Assembly: GCF_900141995.1 (NCBI RefSeq)
Contig: NZ_FQZA01000002.1
Coordinates: forward strand, 255,501 to 319,500
DNA: 64,000 bases
DNA from: Palleronia salina
GTDB taxonomy: Bacteria > Pseudomonadota > Alphaproteobacteria > Rhodobacterales > Rhodobacteraceae
Direction of reading: 5' to 3'
Both the position numbers and the translations under genes were made by a program. The notes below the pieces were generated by a model that was given only the letters and a program-made list of their open reading frames with translations, had not been told where the DNA came from and ran no database searches. Within the stretch, counting starts at the first letter, position 1. Each line of letters begins with the position of its first letter. This document shows positions 1 through 8,697 of this stretch, piece by piece.

Positions 1-893
1 CATTGCTGACGCACGGGTTTGATCGGTCGACTGCCGGGTTGGGCGATGTGTCTCGAGATGGCTTCGGCGAGGATACCGGGTGCCTCTTCCGCCAGCAGAT
101 GACCGAATGACCCCAGTCGCACCACTTCGCCGCGTGACGTCGGCCGCGCCGCCCTGCGGGACACCTCGGGTGACACGGTCCGATCGGCGTCGCCAACCAT
201 CAGGACCAGGGCGCCGGACCATTCGCGCAGCAGCGACGGCAGTCCGGCTGTCGACCATTGCGCCATCATGTCGAGCGTGCCGCGCAGGTGCTCGGGGTCG
301 GCCAGGAGGCGCGCGTAGATGTCGAGGCTCTCTTGGGTCAGGCGCGACCCGGTGCTTCCCATGATCTGGCTAAGGCGCGCCGGGCTGCGCGCCACGCGCG
401 ACAGCGCGGCGCCGATGCCGGGGGTCGCCGCCATGGCACGGGCGGCCATGGGAAACGCCCAGGCGGCTGCACCCTGGAACCCGTCCAGCGCAGGGTTCAC
501 ACCGATGAGTCCGTCCACGCGGTCGGGCGCCTGCGCACCCATGTGCACGGCCAGCGCGCCGCCCGCCGAGTGTCCGACGATCCAGCGGGGCCGCGCGCCT
601 AGCCAGTCCATGAGCCGCCACAGATCCTCGGCCATGGTGACCGGACGGCTGCGTTGCCGTGTCCCGGGCCGGGTGAAGCCGTGGCCCGGCAGGTCGGGCG
701 CGATGACGCGGAAATCCTTGGCGAGGAGCGGCATGACTCCCGCCCAGCCATAGGAGGTGCCGCCCGTTCCGTGCAGCAACAACAGGTCCGGACCGTCGCC
801 CATGACCTGCACGTGCCAGTCATGGGGTCGGCAGCGAACGCGGCGCGAGGCCGCCCGGTTCGGCCAGTCCCGCGCGTCGCGCGCCCAGTCCAC
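1..893 (-). CDS. bchO: Magnesium chelatase accessory protein BchO (alpha/beta hydrolase), 3' end at window edge
   Basis: Alpha/beta-hydrolase encoded next to the Mg-chelatase subunits in purple bacteria; it is thought to assist Mg insertion into protoporphyrin IX, although its exact reaction is unproven. I read it from a GTG start at 893 (VDWARDARDW...), 2 bp after the bchD stop codon region. The hydrolase core is visible: LLLLHGTGGTSYGW (oxyanion turn, about residues 37-50), APDLPGHG (about 65-72), the nucleophile elbow GHSAGG with Ser109, a late GDAD and the FGH histidine. The frame stays open for about 297 codons to the window edge; the last two bases (CA) would complete a TGA if the next base is T, so the gene is probably complete or almost so. 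It is the last gene of the bchI-bchD-bchO transcript. Confidence 0.9.
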   Translation of the reverse strand, partial: MDWARDARDWPNRAASRRVRCRPHDWHVQVMGDGPDLLLLHGTGGTSYGWAGVMPLLAKDFRVIAPDLPGHGFTRPGTRQRSRPVTMAEDLWRLMDWLGARPRWIVGHSAGGALAVHMGAQAPDRVDGLIGVNPALDGFQGAAAWAFPMAARAMAATPGIGAALSRVARSPARLSQIMGSTGSRLTQESLDIYARLLADPEHLRGTLDMMAQWSTAGLPSLLREWSGALVLMVGDADRTVSPEVSRRAARPTSRGEVVRLGSFGHLLAEEAPGILAEAISRHIAQPGSRPIKPVRQQ

Positions 894-895
894 GG

Positions 896-2560
896 TCAGC
901 CGTCCAGAAGGGGCGCCACCGTCCGCGACAGGCTGGCGGCGTCGGCGCGGGGCAACGGCACGTAGCTGGCCGCGGCGCGCTCGGCCAGCGTGGCGAGGCT
1001 GGGGCTGGGCCGCCGCCCGGTATCTATGACGATCCCGCCCGGCAGGCCGCGCCCCGCGCGCGTGGCGGCGGACAGGGCATCATCCTGGGCACGCTGCCGG
1101 TCGGGCTGCCCGTCGAGGTCTATGTTTGCGCGCCCGTCCGTGAGCAGCGCCAGCGACGGCGTCAGGCCGCGCCGCGCGGCCATCTGCGCAAGATCGCAGG
1201 CGGTGGAAACCCCGGCGGCCAGCGGGGTGCCACCGCCGCCCGGCAAGGCGGCGAGCCGTTTCTTGGTCTGCACGAGCGAACGGGTGGGCGGCAGCAGCAC
1301 CTCGGCCGCCTTGCCGCGGAAGGCCACCAGCGCCACGTGATCGCGCCGGGCGTAGGCCTGTGCCAGCAACAGCTCGATCGCGCCCTTCGCCTCGGCCAGC
1401 CGCGCCACGGCCTGCGAGCCGGACGCATCGACGCAGAAGATCAGCAGCCGCTCGGTCCGCTCCTCGAAGCGCTGGATGCGGAAATCGGCGGGCCGCAGGT
1501 GAACCAAGCGGGGGACCTGCGCGGTGCGGGCACGGATGGTCTGCCATGGGGCAGCCGCGCGGAGGGTGGCCACGAGATCCAGCCGCGCGGCATCGCCCGG
1601 CCGACCGGGTCGCGCGGGCAGGGGACGCCCCCGCCGGTGGCCGCGCTGGGCCGCGCCGGTGCCGCCGGAGCCCTTGGCGGCCCGCGCGCGGCGCCCTTCG
1701 GCAAGGCTGCGGAGCAGATCGGACGGCAATTGCGCGCGGGCTGCGGCGACGAGCAGCTCGGCCGGCAGGCTGTCGGATGGCGCGTCGGTGCTGTCATCCT
1801 CGGCGGCGCTGTCGCGCTCCTCGGGCGGCGGCGTGTCGTCCGCGGCCGTCTCGTCGGTGTCGTCCGTCTGGGGCAGCGGCGTGCCGCGATGGGCAAGGCA
1901 CAACGCCACCGCCCGGGCCAGGTGATCCTCGGTGAGCGTAGCCGCGCCGTCCAACGCCGCGAGGCCCCGCGCTGCGCGGGCGGTAAGAAGGGGGGCGCGC
2001 ATCCCGTCGATGGCGAGGGCGGCTGCGGTTTCGACCAGCGCGCGGACCTGGTCGGGTGCGAGCGTCACGTCCGGCCCCTGCATCGCCGCGCCTCCGGCCG
2101 ACACGGTGTCGAGATCGTCCAGCGCATCGTGGCGCATGTCGTCGAGATAGAGAAACAGACCCAACCGATCGGCCAGCGCACCTGGCAGGCCTTCGTCCTC
2201 GGCGGCGCCTTCGTCGAGGCAGACGAGCGCCAGGCCGCCGTCATCGACCGCCTGCGCCAGCCGCGCGGCGCGGGCCGGGTCCAGGCGTTCGGCCCCCGTG
2301 ACGATGACCAACCCGCCCTGTTCCAGAATGCCGGGCCGGGACACGACCTGCCCTGCCGACAGGGTCGCGGCAAGGTCGATTCCACCGCTCAACGCGTCTT
2401 CCGGGGTTTGCGGACCGATGCGGCGGGCGCCGAGCGGTTCGAGCGCGGCCAGTACCGCGTCGCGCACCGGGCCCGGCCGCGCGCGAAGCCACAGACCGCC
2501 AAGCCCGGCACCGTCCAGCGCCAGCAGCCGCAGCGCGTCGTGGATCCGTCCCGGTGTCAT
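896..2560 (-). CDS. bchD: Magnesium chelatase subunit D (BchD)
   Basis: Subunit of the ATP-dependent Mg-protoporphyrin IX chelatase, the first committed step of bacteriochlorophyll synthesis. The 554-residue protein has the usual three parts: an AAA-like N-terminal domain (about 1-225) that lacks a good Walker A motif, an acidic and proline-rich linker (about 232-265, rich in D/E/T), and a C-terminal von Willebrand A/integrin I domain with the MIDAS motif DASGS near residue 378. The ATG overlaps the bchI stop as ATGA, showing translational coupling in the order bchI-bchD-bchO. Length and domain order fit the family. Confidence 0.95.
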   Translation of the reverse strand: MTPGRIHDALRLLALDGAGLGGLWLRARPGPVRDAVLAALEPLGARRIGPQTPEDALSGGIDLAATLSAGQVVSRPGILEQGGLVIVTGAERLDPARAARLAQAVDDGGLALVCLDEGAAEDEGLPGALADRLGLFLYLDDMRHDALDDLDTVSAGGAAMQGPDVTLAPDQVRALVETAAALAIDGMRAPLLTARAARGLAALDGAATLTEDHLARAVALCLAHRGTPLPQTDDTDETAADDTPPPEERDSAAEDDSTDAPSDSLPAELLVAAARAQLPSDLLRSLAEGRRARAAKGSGGTGAAQRGHRRGRPLPARPGRPGDAARLDLVATLRAAAPWQTIRARTAQVPRLVHLRPADFRIQRFEERTERLLIFCVDASGSQAVARLAEAKGAIELLLAQAYARRDHVALVAFRGKAAEVLLPPTRSLVQTKKRLAALPGGGGTPLAAGVSTACDLAQMAARRGLTPSLALLTDGRANIDLDGQPDRQRAQDDALSAATRAGRGLPGGIVIDTGRRPSPSLATLAERAAASYVPLPRADAASLSRTVAPLLDG

Positions 2561-3582
2561 TCCGCCGCGACGCGGACCGGGCCCAGCGTGTCGGCTACGA
2601 TACGTTCGACCCGGGCGGCGCTGCCCGATTCGTCCATGGGATCGCGGCGCAGGCGATGGCCCAGGGCCATGGCGGCGACCCGGCGCAGATGTTCGCGCTC
2701 GACAGACTTGGCGCCGTCGAAGGCGGCGGCGGCGCGGGCGGCCTTCAGCAGCGTGAGCTCGCCCCGCAGCCCGTCGGACCCGAGTGCGATGCAAAGGGCG
2801 GCGCAATCGGTCAGCGTGTTCTCGGACGTCGACACCTTGGGCAGTGCCTTGCGCGCGGCGAGGATATCCTTCCGAAGCTGGGCGTCCTGCGGCTTCCACA
2901 GCTTCAGGAACCCGCGCGGATCGCGATCGAAGGCGTCGCGGCGGCGCATGACCTCGACCCGTGTGTCGATATCGTGGGGTGATGTCACCTCGACCGACAG
3001 GCCGAACCGGTCCAGAAGCTGCGGGCGCAGCTCGCCCTCCTCGGGGTTGCCCGAACCCACGAGGACGAAGCGCGCGGGATGGCGGATCGAAAGACCCTCG
3101 CGTTCGACCAGGTTCTCGCCCGATTGCGCCACGTCGAGCAGCAGGTCGACGATGTGATCCTCGAGCAGGTTCACCTCGTCGATATACAGGTATCCACGGT
3201 TTGCCTTCGCCAGCAGGCCGGGCTGGAACGCCTTCTCGCCCTTGGTCAGCGCGCGTTCGATATCCAGCGCGCCGGTCACGCGGTCGTCCGAGACGCCCAG
3301 CGGCAGGTCGACCACCGGGGTCGGTCGGCTGACGATGCGGGTGTCTTCGACCGCGGCCCAATCGGGGCAATCGGCCTTCCGGGGGCTGTTCACCGGGCAG
3401 CCCGCCACGCATCGGATGGGTGGCAGCAGTGCGGCCAGCGCGCGCACGGCGGTGGACTTGCCGGTGCCCCGGTCGCCGAAGACCAGGACGCCGCCGATGG
3501 ACGGATCAACCGCGGTCAGCACCATGGCGTGTTTCATGGCTTCCTGGCCGACGATGGCGGAAAAGGGAAAGGGTTGGCTCAT
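2557..3582 (-). CDS. bchI: Magnesium chelatase ATPase subunit I (BchI)
   Basis: AAA+ motor subunit of magnesium chelatase, forming a ring with BchD and acting on BchH-bound protoporphyrin. The 341-residue product begins MSQPFPFSAIVGQE and has Walker A GDRGTGKS at about 36-43, a Walker B region around YLYIDEVNLL, sensor residues in GSGNPEEGELRPQLLDRFG, and the BchI-typical insertion with RCVAGCPVN near 60-70. ATG at 3582 overlaps the crtA TGA (ATGA), and the gene's own stop overlaps bchD in the same way. It should therefore be transcribed from the crtA side, under the PpsR operators at 4312-4390. Confidence 0.96.
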   Translation of the reverse strand: MSQPFPFSAIVGQEAMKHAMVLTAVDPSIGGVLVFGDRGTGKSTAVRALAALLPPIRCVAGCPVNSPRKADCPDWAAVEDTRIVSRPTPVVDLPLGVSDDRVTGALDIERALTKGEKAFQPGLLAKANRGYLYIDEVNLLEDHIVDLLLDVAQSGENLVEREGLSIRHPARFVLVGSGNPEEGELRPQLLDRFGLSVEVTSPHDIDTRVEVMRRRDAFDRDPRGFLKLWKPQDAQLRKDILAARKALPKVSTSENTLTDCAALCIALGSDGLRGELTLLKAARAAAAFDGAKSVEREHLRRVAAMALGHRLRRDPMDESGSAARVERIVADTLGPVRVAAE

Positions 3583-4274
3583 GCGGCCTGTCCTTCGGTT
3601 GGGAGGGGTCGGGCGGCCTGCCAGTGGCCGCATGTGTCGATAACGCGAAACCGCGCGTAAAGCTCTTCCGCGAACCAGTCGCCGTCCCGCACCGCGCGAA
3701 TGGCGCGGGCATGGGGCCCGTCCGCCCGGGCGAAGGCCGCCATCGAGGCGGCGTTGGGCCAGACGGAAAAGGTGATCTGGTGCAGGAACGGGATCTCGCC
3801 GATGCCGATCTTGAACGCCACGTTGGGATCGGCGCCGATCACGTCGGAGATCGCGGGCGCCTGGTCCCAGAACCGCAGCAGGTGGCGGGGCCGGATCGTC
3901 GCCCGGGTCAGCGCGGCCAGCGGTCCACCCGGGTCGGGCGATGCGCTGAAGGGCGTGCGCCGCGACCATTCCCCCCGCACCGAGGTCGGGCGCAGGAACA
4001 GGGTCCAATCTTCCGAGGCGCGATCGCGCCAGCGCCGGAACACGGGCGTGTCGCGCAGGCGGATTCGCGCGGTGGCGGCATCGGGCCAGACCGCCAGAAT
4101 CGCCCAGACGGCGGTTTCGGGGCGTGGCGTGAACCCTTCGCCGCTGCCCGACCCGCAGAGCTTCCAGAACTGGCAGTCGGGAACACGGGACAGTGGCAGA
4201 CGTGAGGCACCCATCTGCGCGAACGCCCAAAGGCGCGCGGAAACCGTGTCAAAACGGTGGATGGACAGGGTCAC
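3579..4274 (-). CDS. crtA: Spheroidene monooxygenase CrtA (start codon uncertain)
   Basis: Oxygen-dependent enzyme that converts spheroidene to spheroidenone, the aerobic carotenoid of Rhodobacter-type phototrophs. Recognised from TLSIHRF, RLWAFAQMGASRLPLSRVP, FWKLCGSGSGEGFTP, the run PLAALTRATIRPRHLLRFW and GIGEIPFLHQITFSVWP. The bounds use the GTG at 4274 (231 residues). Family members usually begin with Met-Gln-Thr-Val-Thr-Leu-Ser, which here reads Ile-Gln-Thr-Val-Thr-Leu-Ser: an ATC codon at 4281-4283 lies exactly where the initiator is expected, with GGAGG 7 nt upstream. The only in-frame ATG further out (4391) would run through both PpsR operators and is unlikely. The gene heads the crtA-bchI-bchD-bchO operon. 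Confidence 0.93.
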   Translation of the reverse strand: MTLSIHRFDTVSARLWAFAQMGASRLPLSRVPDCQFWKLCGSGSGEGFTPRPETAVWAILAVWPDAATARIRLRDTPVFRRWRDRASEDWTLFLRPTSVRGEWSRRTPFSASPDPGGPLAALTRATIRPRHLLRFWDQAPAISDVIGADPNVAFKIGIGEIPFLHQITFSVWPNAASMAAFARADGPHARAIRAVRDGDWFAEELYARFRVIDTCGHWQAARPLPTEGQAA

Positions 4275-4311
4275 GGTCTGGATGGGGCGCCCTCCGCAAG
4301 CGGCCACGAAG

Positions 4312-4329
4312 TGTAAACCTAGTCTGACA
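4312..4329. promoter_or_regulatory. PpsR/CrtJ operator, crtA-crtI intergenic, site 1
   Basis: Exact TGT-N12-ACA palindrome, TGTAAACCTAGTCTGACA. This is the established binding sequence of the redox- and light-responsive repressor PpsR/CrtJ. It lies 29 bp upstream of the crtA ATC codon and is one of a pair in the 132 bp between the divergent crtA and crtI genes. Assignment of the binding protein is inferred; the ppsR gene is not in this window. Confidence 0.8.
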
Positions 4330-4372
4330 GATATCTGATCACTTGCAAAGCGCGCGGCGTGATACAGCTGAT

Positions 4373-4390
4373 TGTCAGGCAAAGTTGACA
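4373..4390. promoter_or_regulatory. PpsR/CrtJ operator, crtA-crtI intergenic, site 2
   Basis: Second exact TGT-N12-ACA site, TGTCAGGCAAAGTTGACA, also matching the extended form TGTCA...TGACA. It begins 43 bp after the end of site 1 and ends 16 bp before the crtI ATG. Its right half contains TTGACA, as is common where PpsR covers a -35 box. The spacing puts both sites on roughly the same DNA face over about six helical turns (61 bp start to start), which suits cooperative or looping repression of both divergent transcripts. Confidence 0.82.
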
Positions 4391-4406
4391 TCTATAGGCT
4401 GTAACC

Positions 4407-5960
4407 ATGCGCAGCACATCGAAACACAGTGATCCAAGCCACGCCGTCGTCATCGGCGCGGGTCTGGGCGGCCTGGCCGCGGCCATGCGGCTGGGGGCCA
4501 AGGGCTATCGTGTCACGGTGCTGGACCGGCTCGACAGCCCCGGGGGCCGCGGCTCGGCCCTGCACGAGGAAGGGCACCGATTCGACCTAGGACCCACCAT
4601 CGTCACCGTGCCGCAGCTGTTCCGCGAGCTCTGGTCCGATTGCGGGCGCGACTTCGACGCCGACGTCGATCTGCGCAGCCTCGATCCGTTCTACCAGATC
4701 CGCTGGCCCGACGGTTCGACCTTCACCGCGCGGCAGGACACCGACGCCATGCGCGACGAGGTCGCCCGCCTGTCGCCCGGCGATGTCGCGGGCTACGAGC
4801 GATTCCTGAAAGACAGCGAGGCGCGCTACGCGTTCGGGTTCGAGGACCTCGGGCGACGGTCCATGCACCGGCTGCGCGACCTTGTGGCGGTGCTGCCGAA
4901 ATTCGCGTGGCTGCGCGCCGATCGCTCCGTCGCCGCCCACGCCAAGCGGCGGTTCCGCGACCCGCGTCTGCAGATGGCGTTCAGCTTTCACCCGCTGTTC
5001 ATCGGGGGCGATCCGTTCAACGTGACGTCCATGTATATCCTGGTCAGCCACCTCGAGAAGGAATTCGGGGTCCACTACGCCATCGGCGGTGTCGCCGCCA
5101 TTGCCGAGGCGATGGTGCGGGTGATCGAGGACCAGGGCGGTCACGTCCGGCACGGGGCCGAGGTGGACGAGATCGTGATCGAACGCGGCACCGCGCGGGG
5201 CGTGCGCCTGACCTCGGGCGAAAGCATTGCGGCCGACCTCGTGATCTCGAACGCCGACGCGGGACACACCTATGACCGCCTGCTGCGCAACCACGCCAAG
5301 CGGCGCTGGACCCCGGCCAGGACGAAATCGCGCCGCTGGTCCATGGGGCTTTACGTCTGGTATTTCGGCACGCGCGGCACGGCGGACATGTGGGGCGACG
5401 TGGGCCACCACACCATCCTGAACGGCCCGCGCTACCAGGGGCTGGTGCGCGACATCTTCATCAAGGGGCAGCTGTCGCAGGACATGAGCCTGTATATCCA
5501 CCGCCCCTCGGTGACCGATCCGACCGTGGCGCCCGCGGGGGATGACACGTTCTATGCCCTGTCGCCGGTGCCCCACCTTGGGTTCGACCATGCGGCCGAC
5601 TGGGAGGCCGAGGCGGACCGGTACCAAGACCTGGTCGCCGCGCAGCTGGAGACCGTGATTCCCGGTTTCCGCGACCGCATCAGCGCCAGCCACGTGATGA
5701 CGCCCAACGATTTCCGCGACCGCTACCTGTCGCCGCACGGATCGGGCTTTTCCATCGAGCCGCGCATCCTGCAATCGGCCTGGTTCCGGCCCCACAATGT
5801 CAGCGAAGAGGCGCGCGGGCTTTACCTGGTCGGCGCGGGCACCCATCCGGGCGCAGGGCTGCCCGGCGTGATCTCGTCGGCCGAGGTTCTGGGCAAGCTG
5901 GTCCCCGACGCCGCGCGCCCCGTTTCGCCGCCGATCCCCCAGAAGGTTGCCGCCGAATGA
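4407..5960 (+). CDS. crtI: Phytoene desaturase CrtI (neurosporene-forming type)
   Basis: FAD-dependent desaturase that converts phytoene to neurosporene, feeding the spheroidene branch. The 517-residue protein has the N-terminal dinucleotide fold [20 protein letters not shown] (about 14-33), the substrate-binding stretch [14 protein letters not shown], the [17 protein letters not shown] block and the C-terminal family signature [19 protein letters not shown]. It reads very like the Rhodobacter enzyme along its length. No strong Shine-Dalgarno precedes ATG 4407, but the homology starts within the first 15 residues and no other start fits. The stop overlaps crtB (ATGA), so crtIB are coupled and share the PpsR-controlled promoter region. 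Confidence 0.96.
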   Translation: MRSTSKHSDPSHAVVIGAGLGGLAAAMRLGAKGYRVTVLDRLDSPGGRGSALHEEGHRFDLGPTIVTVPQLFRELWSDCGRDFDADVDLRSLDPFYQIRWPDGSTFTARQDTDAMRDEVARLSPGDVAGYERFLKDSEARYAFGFEDLGRRSMHRLRDLVAVLPKFAWLRADRSVAAHAKRRFRDPRLQMAFSFHPLFIGGDPFNVTSMYILVSHLEKEFGVHYAIGGVAAIAEAMVRVIEDQGGHVRHGAEVDEIVIERGTARGVRLTSGESIAADLVISNADAGHTYDRLLRNHAKRRWTPARTKSRRWSMGLYVWYFGTRGTADMWGDVGHHTILNGPRYQGLVRDIFIKGQLSQDMSLYIHRPSVTDPTVAPAGDDTFYALSPVPHLGFDHAADWEAEADRYQDLVAAQLETVIPGFRDRISASHVMTPNDFRDRYLSPHGSGFSIEPRILQSAWFRPHNVSEEARGLYLVGAGTHPGAGLPGVISSAEVLGKLVPDAARPVSPPIPQKVAAE

Positions 5961-6991
5961 TCGACCCCGACGACATGCAGCATTGCCGCGACGCGATCCG
6001 CCACGGGTCGCTGTCGTTCCACACCGCGTCGCGGATTCTGCCGGCCAAGGTGCGCGACCCGGCGCTGGCGCTCTATGCCTTTTGCCGGCTGGCCGACGAC
6101 GCGGTGGACCTGGTCGACGACAAGGCCGCGTCGGTTCTGCGGCTGCGCGACCGGCTGGACCTGGCCTATGACGGGCGGCCGCTGAACGCGCCGGCTGACA
6201 GGGCCTTCGCCGCCGTCATCGCCGATTACGAGATGCCGCGCGCCCTTCCCGATGCCCTGCTCGAAGGGCTGGCCTGGGATGCGCTTGGCCGGCGCTACGC
6301 CACCCTGTCCGAGTTGCACGACTACTGCGCCCGGGTGGCGGCGGCCGTGGGCGCGATGATGTGCGTGCTGATGCGGGTGCGCGATGCCGATGCGCTGGCC
6401 CGGGCCTGCGACCTGGGCGTGGCGATGCAACTGACCAATATCGCCCGGGACGTGGGCGAGGACGCGCGCGCGCGGCGGATGTATCTGCCGACCGACTGGC
6501 TGGACGCGGCGCGAATCGACGCGGACGCCTTCTTCGCCGAACCGCTGCCCACCGACGCGGTGCGCGGCATGGTGCGCCGCCTGCTCGACCATGCCGACCG
6601 GCTGTACCTGCGGGCCGAGGCCGGCGTCGCCGCCCTGCCCATGGGCGCGCGTCCTGGCATCTTCGCGGCGCGGCACATCTACGCCGGCATCGGCACCGCC
6701 GTCCGGCGCAACGGGTGCGATTCGGTCAGTTGGCGCGGCCGAACGTCGCGGCGCCAGAAGGCGGGCTGGATGGGCCTGTCGATGTTGCGCGCGGGGGTGA
6801 CGGTGGCGATGCCGCGCTCGGCCGTGCTCTATGCCCGGCCCCTGCCCGAGGTGCAGTTCCTGGTCGATGCCGCTGCCCGGCAACCGCGAGCGAGTGCGCC
6901 CTGGGGCGAAGGCCGCTCGGGCGCGCTGATCGGCGCATTCGCGCAGCTGGAACAGGTCGACCGCGTGCGATCCGGCCGCGCGGCGGGCTGA
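5957..6991 (+). CDS. crtB: Phytoene synthase CrtB
   Basis: Head-to-head condensation of two geranylgeranyl diphosphates to phytoene. The 344-residue protein has both aspartate-rich metal-binding motifs of squalene/phytoene synthases: [16 protein letters not shown] near residue 45 and [16 protein letters not shown] near 165. The signature YLPTDWL follows. The start ATGATC overlaps the crtI stop, so the two are translated as a pair. The C-terminal 35 residues after the last conserved helix are variable. The next feature downstream is a tRNA on the opposite strand. Confidence 0.95.
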   Translation: MIDPDDMQHCRDAIRHGSLSFHTASRILPAKVRDPALALYAFCRLADDAVDLVDDKAASVLRLRDRLDLAYDGRPLNAPADRAFAAVIADYEMPRALPDALLEGLAWDALGRRYATLSELHDYCARVAAAVGAMMCVLMRVRDADALARACDLGVAMQLTNIARDVGEDARARRMYLPTDWLDAARIDADAFFAEPLPTDAVRGMVRRLLDHADRLYLRAEAGVAALPMGARPGIFAARHIYAGIGTAVRRNGCDSVSWRGRTSRRQKAGWMGLSMLRAGVTVAMPRSAVLYARPLPEVQFLVDAAARQPRASAPWGEGRSGALIGAFAQLEQVDRVRSGRAAG

Positions 6992-7011
6992 AACAGGCAT
7001 TTCCTGAAAAC

Positions 7012-7088
7012 TGGTCGGGCAGAGAGGATTCGAACCTCCGACCCCCTGCTCCCGAAGCAGGTGCGCTACCAGGCTGCGCTACTGCCCG
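7012..7088 (-). tRNA. tRNA-Pro (anticodon CGG)
   Basis: The 77-nt minus-strand sequence folds as a full tRNA: acceptor arm CGGGCAG/CTGCCCG, D-arm with AGCCTGGTAGC, anticodon stem CCTGC/GCAGG around loop TTCGGGA (anticodon CGG), a short variable loop, T-arm GGAGG-TTCGAAT-CCTCT, discriminator A and an encoded CCA. The anticodon-loop and T-arm sequences match typical bacterial tRNA-Pro. It lies 20 bp past crtB, at the point where the crt cluster gives way to unrelated genes. Confidence 0.97.
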
Positions 7089-7103
7089 ACCGTGGGGGGC
7101 GGA

Positions 7104-8114
7104 CTACTGCTTCGGCGGGCGCTTGGCAAGGGCCTGATAGCCGGGCGGCACCCGGTTCGCCTGGTTTCGCAGAAGCATGGCGATCCGCGGCACCGCCACG
7201 TTGTCGGTGCGGTGGCGATAGGCGGTGGCGGGCGTCGTCTGCGACCGGCCGCCCAGGCTTTCGCGCAGCACGATGTAGACGCCCGACGCGATGATGATGG
7301 CCGCGCCGATCCAGGTGGGCGTGTCGGGACGTTCGCCGAACAGCAGTGCGCCGAAGATCGCGGCCCAGATGATCTGGCTGTACTGCATGGGGGCGACCAC
7401 CGCGGCCTCGCCGTTGCGGAAGGCCGCGATCATCAGCAGGCCCGCAAGAAACGCCAGGAGCGCGACACCCCCCGCCATACCCATGTGGAGCAGCGGCATG
7501 GGCTGGTAGACCAGCGGCATCATGGCGCCCGCCAGCACGAAGTTCGTCATCATCGGATAGAGCAGCAGGACCACCGGACGTTCGTCCTTGCCGATCTTGC
7601 GCACGACGACCGACGCGGTGGCAGAACCGCACGCCGTCAGCAGCGCGGCGGCGTGGCCCAGCGTCAGTTCGTCGGCGTTCCACGGCCGCAGCACCACCAG
7701 CACGCCGATCAGCCCGGCCACCACCGCCGCCCAGCGATGGGCCCCGACCCGTTCCCCGAGGATCGGGATCGACAGCACCGTGATGATCAGCGGCGCCGCG
7801 AAGATCAGGGCATAGACCTGCGCCAGCGGCAGGTTCGAGAACGCGTAGAACGCGCCCATCAGGGCCGAGACACCCGCCACCGTGCGCAGCGCCGTCCACC
7901 AGGGATGCACCGGGCGCAGCGTGCCCGAGACCGGGTCGCGCATCAGCATCACGGTGACCAGCGGGAATCCCAGCAGCACCGAGAAGAAGATGATCTGGAA
8001 GGACGAGTAGGTCGCCCCCAGCGCCTTCACCAGCACGTCGTGGGTGGCGAAGATCGCGTAGGCCAGCAGGGCGAAAAGCGGGCCTTTGATGGCGTGGGGC
8101 AGCGTGAAGGTCAT
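7104..8114 (-). CDS. DMT-superfamily permease, EamA type
   Basis: Integral membrane protein of 336 residues with about ten hydrophobic segments arranged as two EamA repeats, for example LLAYAIFATHDVLVKAL in the first and the matching GSATASVVVRKIG in the second. The conserved EamA half-ends PLAQVYALIFAAPLIITVLSIPILGE and VVAPMQYSQIIWAAIFGALLFGE are clear. Members export amino acids or other small metabolites; the substrate cannot be read from the sequence. The last 45 residues are polar and probably cytoplasmic. ATG at 8114 has no strong ribosome site. It has no functional link to the neighbouring crt genes. Confidence 0.9.
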   Translation of the reverse strand: MTFTLPHAIKGPLFALLAYAIFATHDVLVKALGATYSSFQIIFFSVLLGFPLVTVMLMRDPVSGTLRPVHPWWTALRTVAGVSALMGAFYAFSNLPLAQVYALIFAAPLIITVLSIPILGERVGAHRWAAVVAGLIGVLVVLRPWNADELTLGHAAALLTACGSATASVVVRKIGKDERPVVLLLYPMMTNFVLAGAMMPLVYQPMPLLHMGMAGGVALLAFLAGLLMIAAFRNGEAAVVAPMQYSQIIWAAIFGALLFGERPDTPTWIGAAIIIASGVYIVLRESLGGRSQTTPATAYRHRTDNVAVPRIAMLLRNQANRVPPGYQALAKRPPKQ

Positions 8115-8205
8115 GCTGTCTCAGAACGCCCGAACGCGCCACAGGTCAAGGGGGAACCGCCGGGCCCGGCAAACGCTGTCCTGCCAGATCGGAAAGGGAC
8201 CGCCC

Positions 8206-8697
8206 ATGGAAATCATCTACCTGATGTTGCGCGCCGCCACGGGCGTCGCGCTTGTCGTGCTGCTCGCCCGCCTGAACGGCCTGCGCAGTTTCTCGAAGAT
8301 GTCGGGCTTCGATTTCGCCATCACGGTTGCCACGGGCTCGGTCCTGGCGGCCGTCGTCACGGCGGACAAGATGGAGGCCTACCTGGTGGCGATGGGCGCA
8401 CTGGTCGCCCTGTTCGTCGTTCAGCGCGCGTCATCGCAAGCGCGGTCGCGGAGCGACTCCTTCCACCAGGCCATCGACAACACGGCGCTTCTGCTGATGG
8501 AGAACGGCGAGATCCTGCAACACAACATGCTGCGCGGCCGGGTGACCCACGACGACCTGATGGGCAAGCTGCGCGAGGCGAATGCCCTGCGCCTGTCCGA
8601 TGTCCGCGCCGTGGTGCTTGAGGACACCGGTGAAGTCAGTGTCCTGCACGGCGCGGAACAGGTAGACGATTGCCTGCTCGAGAATGTGCGCCGTTAG
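8206..8697 (+). CDS. DUF421 (YetF-like) membrane protein
   Basis: A 163-residue protein with two to three N-terminal transmembrane segments (about 3-20, 34-50 and 58-74) and a cytoplasmic C-terminal domain. The motifs [27 protein letters not shown] and the later [12 protein letters not shown] and [22 protein letters not shown] match the DUF421/YetF family, whose biochemical role is not established. The start ATG at 8206 follows GGAAAGGGAC. The stop codon overlaps the end of leuB on the other strand by 4 bp, so the two genes converge with no space for a terminator. Confidence 0.85.
   Translation: MEIIYLMLRAATGVALVVLLARLNGLRSFSKMSGFDFAITVATGSVLAAVVTADKMEAYLVAMGALVALFVVQRASSQARSRSDSFHQAIDNTALLLMENGEILQHNMLRGRVTHDDLMGKLREANALRLSDVRAVVLEDTGEVSVLHGAEQVDDCLLENVRR

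Noticed and set aside
1337-3157. 606-codon open frame antisense to bchD and bchI
   Set aside because: Same cause; bchD and bchI on the other strand have full family motifs.
4275-4391. ATG at 4391 as the start of crtA
   Set aside because: Would translate through both PpsR operators and add residues with no family match; CrtA homology begins at about 4283.
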